Assembly (NCBI GenBank): GCA_019009955.1
Contig: CM032233.1
Coordinates: 99,586,501-99,650,500 of the forward strand
Reading direction: 5' to 3'
Source: Riptortus pedestris
Taxonomy: Eukaryota; Arthropoda; Insecta; Hemiptera; Alydidae
Length of the DNA: 64,000 bases
Part shown: in pieces, positions 50,661 through 62,960 of the stretch
How the letters are laid out: the number at the start of each line of letters is the position of its first letter
Position numbering within the stretch: position 1 is the stretch's first letter
Made by a program: the position numbers and the translations under genes
The notes under the pieces: model-generated
Databases searched by the model: none
Told to the model about the DNA's origin: nothing
The model's input: only the letters and a program-made list of their open reading frames with translations

Positions 50661-51379
50661 TTGGCTCGATCTTTACTAAACTCCCTATTTAAACGTTTCA
50701 TTAAAACCTAAAGATGAAATTTGTTATTGGCTTGATTCTCAGGTAGAGTAGAAAGCCGAAAATATTTCCGTATTTATGACACAAATCGAAAAAAAAAAAT
50801 TTTTTTGTTTGCATTTCAATGATTAACGGAGCTATTTCAGCCTTTAGTAAACCCCACTTCTACTCAGCTCATATTAATGGTAATCTTATATATTTTGAAA
50901 CTGTTTGTTCCAAGCTAAATTTTTTTTTTCATTGTCCTTTTTTTTTATGTGAGATATACTTGAATATGTTCTGTATGATCAATTAATATTTTACTATCTA
51001 CACTGCATCATCATTTTCTATGAATACCATACTCGATACGTAATCATTTCATGAAAAAATACCTGCTAAAGGCTGAAATAGAATAATGGGGAGATGAGAG
51101 GCGCTTCGAATGGAAAAGCTTCCTAAAAATGTTTTTCTGTGCATTTTTTCCGTATCTCAAAAATTAACGAAGGTATGGGAATGTTTTAGTGTTCAGTCTC
51201 AGTAAAGGCTCTCTCCCCGTGCGATTTTCACTTTGAGTCAATGAGCCAATAAGCATCTCATATACAACTGATATTTCGATTTCTGTAATAGGCTGCTTAT
51301 TGCGGGAGAAACAGAGAATAGGTGGCGAGTTGAAATCATATAGCTTTGAGAAATCTGCTTACTTTATGCAGCCCTTGGA
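50638..51379 (-). mobile_element. Family M-related element, type d lineage, 3' end missing
   Basis: GTCTGTTAACGCTCTAGCGG, diverged modules, then GAGAAACAGAGAATAGGTGGC, GAAATCTGCTTACTTTATGC and 5' terminus CCCTTGGA. Its head matches 13320-13400 in reverse. Confidence 0.55.
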
Positions 51380-51542
51380 CTTTTTTATGTTTTAGGGTCT
51401 GTATGTTTTATGTTCATACAATATTTTCTAGGGGAATCTTTTCAACGTCTCGACGTGTACTAGGCAGCAATAATTATGCGCGTCGGCTTAATTTCATTCT
51501 CCATCTGCGTTGCTTTCTCATTCCTGCACCCATATTATATTA

Positions 51543-51545
<3 letters not shown>

Positions 51546-51600
<55 letters not shown>
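51546..51600. repeat. AT microsatellite
   Basis: Pure (AT)n, about 55 bases, without recognisable family M sequence on either side. Confidence 0.95.
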
Positions 51601-51604
<4 letters not shown>

Positions 51605-52168
51605 TGGTAACTATTACATGAGGTTTCAAGGTACATAGGCTTGCAGAAGTGGTATTAGGCTGGCTTCGTTTCTTCTTAGCGGGACCATGCCATTAACGTG
51701 ATAAAATCCGCCCGATAAAATCTATGTGAGTTTCTTTTTGGACGAAAATAGCTCATTTATTTTTCTAAACTGCAATATGAGGGATAATAGTTTGAAGGTT
51801 TCTAACAAAGCACATCCTAATTCGTCTGCCTTATCTTGTAGTCATGGGGTAATATCATGATGCATCAAAGTAAAAGATACATGAGACATAATTGGAAGTT
51901 GAGATAGTGAGCGTAACTACATAATGACAGGCGCACGTGTATAGGAGGGGAATAACAAAAAATCATTATAGTGAGAGCAAATTCCAGCTATAGCGTTATT
52001 AGGCCGAATTATTGGTGATAGGCTCGTGAGTATGCCTAAGCAACACTCACCTTCCCTTAGCCTTCAGGTTCAGGACATGGACAGCCAGAAAATATCAACG
52101 GATGACAATTGAAAGAACTATAAAGCTACAATGTATCGAATTATTGGTAAGACTTAAAAAGAAAAAAT
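51601..52168. other. Single-copy DNA
   Basis: Nothing recognised. Confidence 0.4.
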
Positions 52169-52717
52169 TCCGTCACGCAGGGGCTGCGTAAACTAAGCAG
52201 ATTTCCCACGAGAAGTTTTACAATAGAGAAATCTGCCTAATAACAACTGTAGTAGTAAGAAACCTCTAAACCTAAAACATTATTTAGGACGTAATAACCC
52301 AGCAGTTTCTAGTCCCAAAAAACAGTTAACCTAACCTCTAAACCTATTCACGAGGGACGAATAGTTATAGAAACGGCCGCCAGAGCTCTCGGCGGAAAGT
52401 CCGAACATAGCCTACTGGTGACCACACGAGAATACAAATGCAAATATCTCGGTTAATATTCGAGATACAGAATAAATGTATAGAACAATATTTATAGTAA
52501 ATTTAATTTGCAATAAGATTTATTTTTTACAATTTTTCGATCCGACGCATAATAACGGAGATATTTTGAATTTTCAAAAATCCCCCCACTCTAAACCCCC
52601 CTCCCACTGGTCCGATATCAGCCATTAACGAACTTGGTCTTCCTTTTTACATAAAACGATTAAATTCCGAGTTTGGTAAAGATCAAACAAAAATTTCGAC
52701 CGCTAGAGCGTTAACAG

Positions 52718-52785
<68 letters not shown>

Positions 52786-52904
52786 GAACGGACCTCATTT
52801 TCGTCATCTCCTGGGTAGGATCGATGGACATTTGAATAAATTTTTCGAAATCGCGTCATGAGTACGATCTCAATAGCTGATTTCCCTTAAGGGAAATCTG
52901 CTAA
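52169..52904 (+). mobile_element. Family M element, type a variant, complete
   Basis: TCCGTCACGCAGGGGCTGCG to CCTTAAGGGAAATCTGCTAA. It has an extra ~100 bases in the head (CCTCTAAACCTAAAACATTA, AACCTAACCTCTAAACC). AT microsatellite 52722-52781. TTCCCACG at 52203-52210. Confidence 0.85.
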
Positions 52905-53454
52905 AAAAACGTAAAAAGATTATGATTAGGATCCTAATATTCCCGTCTTCTCGTCATGATTATATGTGCAAATGCATTCATAAACTTGGACACGTACTCG
53001 TACATTACGTGCTATATTAGGTCTGAAGTTTTTGAAAGTTTATATGTAATGGTGTGAGACAATAAATGTCGAATTTTGCCTGTCTATAAATCTGACGTCT
53101 TGAAATGTAAAAATTCAAATTCTGTTATTTCTTTTCAACAAGAACTTTTCAATGGTTTATTATACAATTGTATGACAGAAGCGGATAGAAAGTTGTCGAC
53201 AATTTCAAAAAATATTCAAATAGTTATAAAAATATAATAATGCCCTCGCTGCATCAAACATGCATGTTCAGAAAATTTCATTTTGCATTTAATATCTTAA
53301 TATTTTGAAATAAATTTCCTAATAAGAAATGTTTTGAATTTTTGTAAAAAATATCGATAATTGAACTATTTAAAGAAGTAGAAAGCATTACTACGTTGCT
53401 GGTCATATCGTATCGTCCCAAAAGGTGGCTGTGAGGAAGGTCAAAAACAAAATA

Positions 53455-53455
<1 letters not shown>
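52905..53455. other. Single-copy DNA
   Basis: Nothing recognised. Confidence 0.4.

Positions 53456-53507
<52 letters not shown>
53456..53507. repeat. (AC)n(AT)n microsatellite
   Basis: Compound dinucleotide tract with no recognisable family M flanks. Confidence 0.9.
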
Positions 53508-54033
53508 CTCTTTTCTATGGAACAACAAGGAAAGTGTTGAAGGGGCGAATTTGTAGAACTTTCTGTTGAAGGGGGCGTATTTGTGTACATACGTAAAAAT
53601 TAGAATGAATGTTGGTTTTTTGTCATTTAGGGGATTGTCACTTTTTTATCTTAGGCCGGTCTTAGTATGCAACCGAAGTTAATAGCGTACTTCTCAATTG
53701 TAAAATTCACCAACAGATTAGGCCGACTGTAGCGTCTTTGCCGTGATATTTATATCATTGAAGAATTTTTTTTTTAAAATTTCTATAGTTTTTAAATTAT
53801 TAGCCAGGGATACAACAACTGCACTCAAACGTTGATCAATATCAACAGAACTGATTAACACAAAAAAAAAAAATTTTATAACCGTAATATAAAAATGAAA
53901 TGAAATGTATGTATTTGCACTAAACGTTTAAAGAGCATAATAGGATACGTCAAACAATTTTGGTTTTCCATGACAAAGTTACTGATATTATGTCAATTGA
54001 TTCCTTCACATATTATAATATGTAAATATAATA
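53508..54033. other. Single-copy AT-rich DNA
   Basis: No gene recognised. Confidence 0.4.
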
Positions 54034-54077
54034 ATGTAAATTTGCTATTTAATAATTATTAAATAGCAAATTTACAT
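54034..54077. repeat. Perfect 44-base palindrome, no loop
   Basis: Left half 54034-54055 (begins ATGTAAATTTGCTATTTAAT) and right half 54056-54077 are exact reverse complements. Symmetry ends sharply on both sides. Confidence 0.92.
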
Positions 54078-56767
54078 AACACATGCTATATAATATTGTC
54101 TCAAATACAATTAATACATTTTATGAAATATATTAGTTTAATAAGTATATATAATAAATTATATTGTTGTTTGTTGAATCGTAATAACATTCTAAATTTA
54201 TAACGTGGATTTTTAATTTTTTTTGTTGGGAAACCGCACAGATGAAAAGGATTTTTAAATTTATATTTTTGTTAAATAATTATAAATTATAACTGAGAAT
54301 CCTTTCCCAAGAAAATAAAGCTAGCAAAAACTAAAGATGTCCTCATCCAGAATATATAAATGATACCATTTGGAGCGTAGTTGCATATATGTAAAACAAA
54401 ACCTGTTATGTATAAATTAGTGGTATGTGATGAGAACGCTAATATCGGCACCCTATTTTTTTCTAGCATAATTATTTACATAAAAAATAGAACTTGGTTT
54501 GTCTGTTGACAATGGAGATGAGGACGGTACACAGAATTAATATAACCATAATCTAGCATAATAGAGCAGTACCATATTTTATATGAAATGCATTGGTACA
54601 AGTGGTGATCAGAATTGACTCCTGAACTTTCAGTAGTTTTATGCTGAACACCCAGTATATATATTATGATTAAATACATTACATGGAAAGAAGCATATAA
54701 ATAAGATTAGGCAGTTCCAGCGAAAGGGACATTTAATGATGGTATGGAAAGATAGAAAAAGAAGACAAGAAATGTATCGGTGGGAGAGGAGCGAGAGAAC
54801 CTGCTACAAAAGAGGTCCCCAGACAGGCAGCCACAGGTAGAGAGGACAGGTTTACAAGTTAAAGGTTCACTCTTCCTCGGCTCAGTAAGTGGATAAACAG
54901 GTTTTTATATAATGGATTTAACTCCGGTGAGCTTGAGATCACTAATTTTGTACGTTTGCTTGAATCAATTATATAGTGACCTGAGACGGAGGCCTATATT
55001 AGAGGCACGCAATACGCTCCGACGATGCTCTCAAGCTTGGCAGGATTCTGAAAGAGGGAAACGGCTCTTAAATATTATGTGAACCAGCTTCGAGACGACC
55101 TTATAAACGATGAGCATTAAAAACCTATAGAGGGATGAAAAGTTACTGCCACTAACTTTTTCCTCCAACCCGGAGCTTTACAACGAATATTTTATTCTAC
55201 TTTTTTTTTTTTTTTTAGACGATGTTTATGAATCCGCAGACGAAAAACATTAAGCCATAACAACCCAATGTTGTATTGATCTATGGGATGATGTACTATT
55301 AGTTTCATGACTATTAAGAATGTATTTGCTTCGTTAGGTTGACTGTTTCGCATTTGCCTGACCATAAAAATAGCGGCATATGATTTAAGATCAGGATATT
55401 CACATAATGCAAAAACGAGCCATAAAGCAGCCACATACCTGTAATAATTTATTAATATTGCTCCTCTTTACATTGGGGTAGTAGTACGAAACGGTTTCAG
55501 CAATATTTCAGCCATCTTCTGATTTTATCCAATGAAAAATTAAGTAGACATCGTTCATGCTGTTTCTATAATACTAGAGTTAAGTTTCAGAAAATAACTA
55601 CTTTTTATTTTCCCGATTAAACTCATCGTATTTAATAGCATTACAAGTTATATGATTTGTAGTACAATGATGATGAGTACCTTCTTGACTTCAATAATCA
55701 ACTAGTTATTTTCTAAGACTAGACTCTAGTACTAAAGAACTAGTTGGGCACTTTAATTTTTGTCGAAGAAAACCAAAAGGCCGAGGATGGACGAAATAAG
55801 GCTGAGACATTTTTATACATCCAGACCCTATGAGCATTATTAAATATACTATTAAACCTGTGTTGTTGTTTCTATGACTCTTTTTATGTGGTTACATTTT
55901 TAATGACACACATCTGTCATAATAAAACATAATTATTTTGTATTTCAAGCAAACAAAAGGGTCTTAAGATCTCAACACAGCAATCTTTATTATCTTTTTT
56001 CGACTAGCAGACGTTTTTTCTTCCTTTGTATTAACAATGCAAAAACCATACAGTTAACATTGTAAATTTTTGTCTCTCATCGATTAAGACAATCCATACT
56101 TTTCGTAGATACTAAGAGTACTAACCAACCTTTAAAATTATTTCTCTGAGTCAGTACAACTATAGTTCTCTAAAGCAGGATAAAAAAAACTCATATAATA
56201 ATCAACCATAAACCCAATGGTATTTTGTCAACAATATCTAATCTTTAATAAGGTAGGTTCTATAACCCTAATAAGTGCTATGCCATAATTAACTATAATC
56301 GTTTAAATATAAAACTAACAAAAATCCTAGATCATATCCACAAATTATAAATAAATAAAATTGAGAATTACAGTTTGATTTGTATTTCAAATTTTCACAG
56401 CCAAATAAAATTAATTTAATAAATATATATCATCCACTAAACCATCTTTACCTTTGTTTACCAGATTTATTTTAATTTATTTAACACCGGCATAATAGGT
56501 ATTTAAATTCCTTGTTTCTGTTTGAAAATTACCTACATTCTCCAGGTCACATGGCTTCCAGAATTTTCTACTTACCAGACTTAGGTTCTCTGTGTAATAC
56601 TTTTTAACTGTCAAATCCAAAATTTTGTTCTGTAACATTACATTTTTGTACAGAAGCAGTTTTATTCTTATTTTTGGTGTTAATAAATTATTTTTTCTAT
56701 ATACTCTATTCCCTCTGTGTCCCCCAATGCACTTTTTGGTGGAATCTTGGAGTTTGTTAAAAAACCT
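54078..56767. other. Single-copy DNA
   Basis: 2.7 kb. 54760-55090 is GC-richer. A T run at 55200-55216. Minus-strand frames at 55192-55434 and 56477-56845 (122 codons) contain no motif I recognise; the latter partly overlaps the Penelope remnant on the other strand. Confidence 0.35.
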
Positions 56768-57060
56768 TTCCAATTTAAGGTCTGGGTATATTCCAGGAAC
56801 ATGAAACAAAATAAAAAAGAAGTGGGAAAGAATAAAAAATGTCAAGTGTACCTATGTGAAAGGCTTGTGAAAGACAACATAAGACGGCATTTGAGGAGTA
56901 AGGTGTCAATAATTTATTCAACAAAATAAAGTCAAATGTGGTCTATGAAATCAGTTGTCTAGATTGCACCAAAAACTACATTGGGGAAACAAGACAGCAC
57001 CTAAAAAAAATTTATCAACACCCGATTGGTGTAAAAAATGTCCTTTTTTTTGCCTGAAAT
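56768..57060 (+). pseudogene. Penelope-like retroelement remnant with GIY-YIG endonuclease part
   Basis: Plus strand, several frames: GYIPGT, then NKIKK and WERIKNVKCTYVKGL, VKDNIRRHLRSK, then SNVVYEISCLDCTKNYIGET followed by RQHLKK. Penelope-like elements encode a reverse transcriptase followed by a linker with a PY-x-PG motif and a GIY-YIG endonuclease whose start reads VVYxIPCxxCxxxYIGET. At least two frameshifts or stops separate the pieces, and the endonuclease ends after about 30 residues, before the catalytic Arg/Glu region can be checked. The reverse transcriptase is not present upstream, so this is a truncated fossil. Confidence 0.8.
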
Positions 57061-57665
57061 AGCTTAATTGCTAATAAGGGTTAGATGCAATTATAATTAT
57101 TCTGTACCACACCTTACAATTTTTGTTTTGTTTTATTTTAGCGGATCTATTTCGTTAATGGCCAAAATTATTGTACCTTAAAACTAATATTTCTGTCTAT
57201 CGATTGTGCAATTTTTCTTAAAAAAGTACTCTTCTTTTGCACTTACGTCTAACCTTATAACTAGAGGACTATTTATTCTAAATTGATAATTATCTTTATC
57301 ATTATTTAATGGTAACGAATTTAATTCACATATTTTAATATAATCAATGGGGTGAAGTGGTGCAAGTGTAACAATGTTTTACATAGTTCATATTTGACCT
57401 CAATTTGCCTACTTGTGGTGTGAAGAATTCTGAAATTTCTCATAGATAAACTTAGACTAAATGGTTTATAACTATATGCATTTATTATAACATTGGTTAT
57501 AATCTACTTGGCAAACATAGAAGCGTGGGATCTATTCCCACCTGGGTAATAGCCATTGTTTTAGTGGAGAACTCATTAAAAATAATTATAATCTTTATTC
57601 ACACCCTGAGTAGAGTTCATAAATAAAATTTATTTATAGATAACTGTAATAACGTATGGCTTAAA
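57061..57665. other. Single-copy AT-rich DNA
   Basis: Nothing recognised. Confidence 0.4.
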
Positions 57666-57790
57666 CGTTCTAGTAGCCGGAATTTCTATTTGATCGTCAC
57701 AAACTCTTGTGGATTTGATCCAAATTTAAATATTTCTTGTGAAAATAAAAGTCAGACTAGATAATAGCTGAAATCAGACAAGGTAATGTA
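57666..57790 (-). mobile_element. Ancient family M module fragment
   Basis: AACGTTCTAGTAGCCGGAATTT, TTTGATCGTCACAAACTC and AATAGCTGAAATCAGAC follow family order with heavy divergence. Confidence 0.4.
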
Positions 57791-57989
57791 GCTTGAATTT
57801 TCAGTCTTGTTTACATCACGTTTTTACTGGGGCAAGAACGCAAAGATGCGAATGGCATATATAAATGACCTATGCATATTGCATACACGCATATGTAAAT
57901 GACCTGTGCTTATTGGATACAGCATTTTGGTTTGAGAATTACATTTGGAGTATTTGCTTCGCAAACAAAGAACTGGTGATGGTGGGTTT

Positions 57990-58105
57990 TTAGCAGATTT
58001 CCCTTAAGACGCGTCGTACTCATGACGCGATTTTCAAAAATTTTCTTCAAATGTCCATCGATCCTACCCAGGAGATGACGAAACTGAGGTCCGTTCAAAA
58101 TTGTA

Positions 58106-58162
<57 letters not shown>

Positions 58163-58597
58163 CTGTTAACGCTCTAGCGGTCGCAATTTTGGCTTGATCG
58201 TTACCAAACTCAAAGAAGAAAAAGATAAAGGCTGAAGATAATGGCTGAAATCGGGCCAGTGGGAGGGGGGGGGGGGGGTTTAGAGAGGAGGACCTTCGAA
58301 AATTCGAAATATCTCCGTTACTATACGTAGGATCGAAAAAATTTGTATAGAATCAATGTTATTAAATTAGTAAATTAAATGTACTATAAATATTGTTATA
58401 TACATTTATTCTCAATCTTGAATATTAACCAAGGTATTTGCTTTTTTATTAAGTGTGTGCGGATAACGGACGAGATGAGATCGGCTAACTTCGGGTCTAG
58501 TCGTGAGTTTCCGCCAAAAGCTAGTTCGCCGTTTCCGTAACTGTTCGACTCTCGTAAAATTTCTCAATTGTAAAACTTTAGGCAGCCCCTGCGTGAC
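57990..58597 (-). mobile_element. Family M element, type a, 5' end shortened
   Basis: TTAGCAGATTTCCCTTAAG, then a shortened GACGCGTCGTACTCATGA where half of the terminal palindrome is lost. AT microsatellite 58110-58158. G-run of about 12 at 58265-58278. It ends TTAGGCAGCCCCTGCGTGAC with the subterminal CSL-motif segment deleted. Confidence 0.8.
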
Positions 58598-58648
58598 AAA
58601 AACGAATAAATTATGACGCGAAATAATCGAGCTCAAGGCTGACGTGTA

Positions 58649-59075
58649 AATAATCGATCTATAGTCAGCTGACTTAACCTACTTCGGGAACTTCATTATC
58701 AACTACCTTCCCAGGGAGGACAGTCGCAACGAACGTAACAGGGAAACGAACACTTCAGAAATCGATAGGCCCTGAAGAGGTGGCACGTAGGCCATGAAAT
58801 ATGTAGGGCAGTATGAATAAAGTTTGCGCGAAAACAATGTCTTCTACACAATCCCAATGAAAATGGTTTATTTATACGATCCCAACGAAAATTCATTTCT
58901 ACGTTAACACATTTATAAGTGCTCACTTAAATAATATATTTGTTAAATTTAATTACATATTGGTTACTTCAGTTGTGAAATGCTCGTTCTCTCATACAAC
59001 CCTTCCGCACTGGGGTGGTCGTTGAAATTGAGATTCCCGAAGTAGGTTATGCCAGCTGACTATAAATCGATTATT
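58649..59075. mobile_element. MITE-like element with 42-bp terminal inverted repeats
   Basis: Left TIR 58649-58690 (AATAATCGATCTATAGTCAG to CCTACTTCGGGAA) and right TIR 59034-59075 differ at three positions. The 427-base element has no coding capacity; an internal AATCCCAATGAAAATGG / GATCCCAACGAAAATTC pair is imperfectly repeated. No clear TSD, so the superfamily is undetermined. Confidence 0.8.
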
Positions 59076-59563
59076 TTAACGTTATTTATAGCCAACGAGT
59101 GTAAGGGGGAATGAGCATATTTATTTACAAAATGAAACAGATACAATAAAGAAAGACAATATACATTCTGCATCAACATAAGCCCATCTGCAGGGAGTGG
59201 CTATTAAACTAATAGTTTAAAACTAAGAATTTAATACAGAAATATTTATATATTACGACTATATACACACATTTATTTCCAATAGCCCTGGGCTATAGTA
59301 CATAGTATAAGTACAATAGGGCTATAAACAAATACATGTTAATTAATCAAAAAACTTATGATTAAAAAGGAGAAAGCATTTGATTTTTGTTTGCCTTAAT
59401 ATTTTATAAATATCCAGTAGATATTTCATTAGTAAATGAATGTCTCTTGAATAACGGTGAGCTGATGACATCACTATAATCTTCAATCTTCTGAAATTTC
59501 ATAATTACAATATCAACAAAAAGTCCATAAAAATAAAAAAGAATCTTCAAAAAAAAAATAAAG
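59076..59563. other. Single-copy AT-rich DNA
   Basis: A small imperfect hairpin AATAGCCCT...AGGGCTATA near 59280-59325. No gene. Confidence 0.4.
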
Positions 59564-59996
59564 TCCGTCACGCAGGGGCAGCGTAAACTAAGCAGATTTC
59601 CCACGTGAAGTTTTACAATAGAGAAATTTCACGAGAGCCGAGCCAGTGAAGGAAACGGCCGAACTAGCTTTTGGCGGGAAAGTAACTCTCATCCGTTAGG
59701 CGCCCCGATTTAATAAAAATGCAAATACCTCGGTAAATATTCAAGATAGAGAAAAAATGTATATGACAATATTTATAGTACATTTAATTTGCAATAAGAT
59801 TGGTTCTGTACAATTTTTCGATCCGACGTATAGTAACAGAGATATTTCGAATTTTCGAAAATCCTCCCCTTTAAATCCCCCTCCCACTGGTCCGATTTCA
59901 GCCGTTAACGAACTTGATCTTTCTTTTTACATAAAACGACTAAATATCGAGTTTGGTAACGATTAAACAAAAATTGCGGCCGCTAGAGCGGCAACA

Positions 59997-60057
<61 letters not shown>

Positions 60058-60181
60058 TTTTGAACGGACCTCATTTCCGTCTTCTACTAGGTAGGATCGA
60101 TGGACATTTGAAGAAAAATTTCGAAAATTCCGTCATGAGTACAACCTCAATAGCTGTTTTCCCATAAGGGAAATCTGCTAA
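59564..60181 (+). mobile_element. Family M element, type a, complete
   Basis: TCCGTCACGCAGGGGCAGCG to CCATAAGGGAAATCTGCTAA. CACGAGAGCCGAGCCAG head, AT microsatellite 60001-60052, GGCCGCTAGAGCGGCAAC palindrome. TTCCCACG at 59598-59605. One of the best-preserved copies. Confidence 0.88.
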
Positions 60182-60283
60182 AACGAACTAAAATAATCAA
60201 TTATACAAACAATAAATATAAAGTCATAATGTTAGTTTTTGATGATTCTTGGATATAAATCAGGAAATGTTCAGGACTAGATG

Positions 60284-61500
60284 GAGTGATCAGCTGTCTT
60301 CTCTATGTCTTCCTCAGCTATGTGGGATTTGGAAGTAGGCCCTCCTTAAATCTAGTTTGGTAAAATCTGCTTCTCATAGAGGTTGACGTTGAAATCTGCA
60401 AAGCTCGGAACAGCGTAGCGATCGGGAATTGTGTTGGCATTGACCTGTCGATAATCGCCACAAGGTTGGATTTCGCTAGTCGATTCCAATTATGGCTGGC
60501 CCAGCTCCGGGAAGATGAACCGCCACACTATCTACCGCCGCAGGTCCAAATGGAGACGTCTGTCGCCACAGGTTGGGATGGGGGCCACATTTGCCACGTA
60601 CAGGAAGAGTTTGCTAGTTGGTGGTGTCTTCTTCACGGGAACGGGAAAACCGATACTGCCCAAGTTTGAAGGTCAACTTTGAATAGGTGGTGATGAGAAC
60701 TATAGCGACATGTTCCGCCTCTACCGTCGCTAAACTTAGTTTCCTTGATTTGTGAAAACGGCTGATCGTTTCCAGGCGCATGGTGGCGGGAACTTAGTTG
60801 CCTTATCGTGGAATCGTTTTTTTAGAAACATAGCTGCCGATCTCTGCTTTTACTCCGACAGCGTAGTGCTTGAGTCGGTGGTTTGTCCGAATGTCATCTG
60901 GTCTCCAGTGCAAGGACTCACTCGATGAGAGTCTCAAGGGTTTCTAGTAGCCGATCTTCTAGGTGATAGGGGCTGGAAGGCTTCAACGCTGCCACCTCAC
61001 AGACTCTAGGTTCGCTAACCTCCGCGATAGAGTCAGCGATGTTGTTGGTCTTTGTGAAGCATTGCGTTGGGCAATCCCTTCAGCCAAATAGATTTAACAA
61101 GCTCGTCCGTCACCATCGTGCCCCCGAGTTGTGGGAATTGACGCAGTGCGATGATCGGCGGTCTCCGAGAAGCTTATATTATACCGTAGGAGTTTTTTAC
61201 TCCATAAATTATCTGTATCCCGGAAGCTGTTAATAACCCTCAACTTAAGGGTCTCTTATGAGTTTTCATCAGGGGCGTTAAGGACCAGATCAATTACATC
61301 TCGTAAAACATCTCGATCCAGCTGCGAATTTACCAGGCATAATTTTTTTTCGGGAGTTACTGACGTAATATAACTTGAAGACTGTATAAGATTGACTGAC
61401 ACCGCAGAAAAAAATTGTCGGGGGCCACTTTAAAAAAAAATTGGCAGCTGGGTATTAATTGGTGTCGTAAAAGCGGCTTCCCAGGCTGGTGGTTGTGGGC
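60284..61500 (-). pseudogene. Ty3/Gypsy retrotransposon remnant: gag, protease end and RT start
   Basis: Minus strand, broken into frames, GC-richer than its surroundings. Gag-like part (about 61500-60960): DVLRDVIDLVLNAP, LRQFPQLGGTM, SIWLKGLPNAML and IADSIAEVSEPRVCEV, the order usual for arthropod Gypsy Gag. Then TYSKLTFKLGQYR and a GQPIIGID-like piece in a shifted frame (about 60720-60480), the end of the retropepsin region. It is followed with no linker by PCGDYRQVNANTIPDRYAVP and LDLRRAYFQIP (about 60475-60290), the start of the reverse transcriptase. The connection between protease and RT is deleted, there are several frameshifts, and no RNase H, integrase or LTR was found. Confidence 0.82.
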
Positions 61501-61936
61501 TGGAGTCTTGATCTCATCATCCACTTCCGTGGTGAGTAAGCCCAATAAATTGCTTGATTGATATTTAAAATGGTGTACTCACTTGTAAATACGTTGAGAT
61601 CACGTCCGGCTTCACCAATGATGAAGGCGTGTGAGATAATATTGAAGACCGTGATGACTTATAATTGCTATATTTAAACAAATAAAATACAAAAATGAAC
61701 AATAATGAACATAAGCGATAATCACGGCTGATCGACGAGACTCCTGTATTTACTGGAGACAAAGAACGCACTATATCATACCCGTGGTAAAACAACCTCA
61801 TTATTAGAACGCCGTAATGCGACTGTTCTTTCTTAACTTATTTTTTTTCGACTCCTTCTCTATAGTAAACATGGTACTCGCGAACACATGGCCGTTCAAA
61901 GACTTACTGCCAAGATTGTTTACTTCGTTCGCCAGT
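61501..61936. other. Single-copy DNA
   Basis: Nothing recognised beyond the end of the Gypsy remnant. Confidence 0.4.
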
Positions 61937-62029
61937 ACCGCGCCTCAACAAAATCAAATGGGACCTGTCTTGAAAAATAATTATTTTTGGCTAAACTTAT
62001 AGTGGATAAGTTGATTTACTTTATCTCCA
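61937..62029 (+). repeat. ~93-base direct repeat, copy 1
   Basis: ACCGCGCCTCAACAAAATCA through TTGATTTACTTTATCTCCA; a close copy lies at 62866-62960. It could be a fragment of a terminal repeat or another dispersed element. Confidence 0.8.
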
Positions 62030-62865
62030 AGAAGTGCTTTGAACCGCAAACCGAACTTAAGGGAACTCCTTAGAGACGATGAAGAAGACATAAAAAGGCT
62101 TTTTGCATTTTTATTTGAAACTAATTTGTTCCAAGAAATATAGATCCACCTACCGCTAATGACAATAGTAGATGCAGTATATTGTAATAAAATAAAATAA
62201 AAAAGTCATTATATCGTTTATTTGGTGAAAACCAGTTTTAGTTACAGTGCTTGTACATTATCCCTGGTGCATCATATGTTTATAGTGGGAAGAAATACTT
62301 ACAGTACTTAATAATGGAAAGCTTACGGAGTAAACTACTTAAATTCTTTAAAATTATTGCTCCTGTTATAGCATGAAATATTTTTGTACGAAGTTGTACC
62401 AATATATCAAGAACAGTTGGAATATAATTTTAATGTTCTTCTTATTCTTAACTCAATATTTTCTTTCATATGTTATTCATAGTTTCTTAGCAAGGGTTAC
62501 CAATAATAATTTTTTTCATGTTGGATAAATGATATATGCATAAAAATGAGTAATAGGTAAAACATAAGCTGCCCCTACCTATATGTTGCTTATTAATGTA
62601 TAAAGCATCTTTAGAAAAAGGAAAGAAAAATAACTTATGAATACAATCACATCAACCATTCCATAACTATATTATGTAGTAATAATTGTTTATAACCTGA
62701 AATACGAAATACAGTAAATGAATGAAACCTTCATCAAATGTATGTAAGATAGGAAGGCTAACACTGGCTTTTTCACCTAGTTCTCAAGAACCATTTCATA
62801 GAACACTGAAGACCACCAATCACCTACAGACGACACAGAATTTAAATTGATTGAAATTGAAATAA
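62030..62865. other. Single-copy DNA between direct repeats
   Basis: About 840 AT-rich bases without recognised coding or primer-binding/polypurine signals. Confidence 0.4.
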
Positions 62866-62960
62866 ACCGCGCCTCAACACACTCAAATTGGACATGTCTT
62901 GAAAAATAATTATTTTTGGCTAAACTTATAGTGGATAAAAGTTGATTTACTTTATCTCCA
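62866..62960 (+). repeat. ~95-base direct repeat, copy 2
   Basis: ACCGCGCCTCAACACACTCA through GTTGATTTACTTTATCTCCA, differing from copy 1 by about five substitutions and two extra bases. Confidence 0.8.

Noticed and set aside
56477..56845. 122-codon minus-strand frame as a host gene
   Set aside because: No recognisable domain, no splice context, and it overlaps the Penelope remnant on the other strand.
60466..61233. Plus-strand frames at 60466-60669 and 61039-61233
   Set aside because: Shadows of the minus-strand Gypsy remnant.
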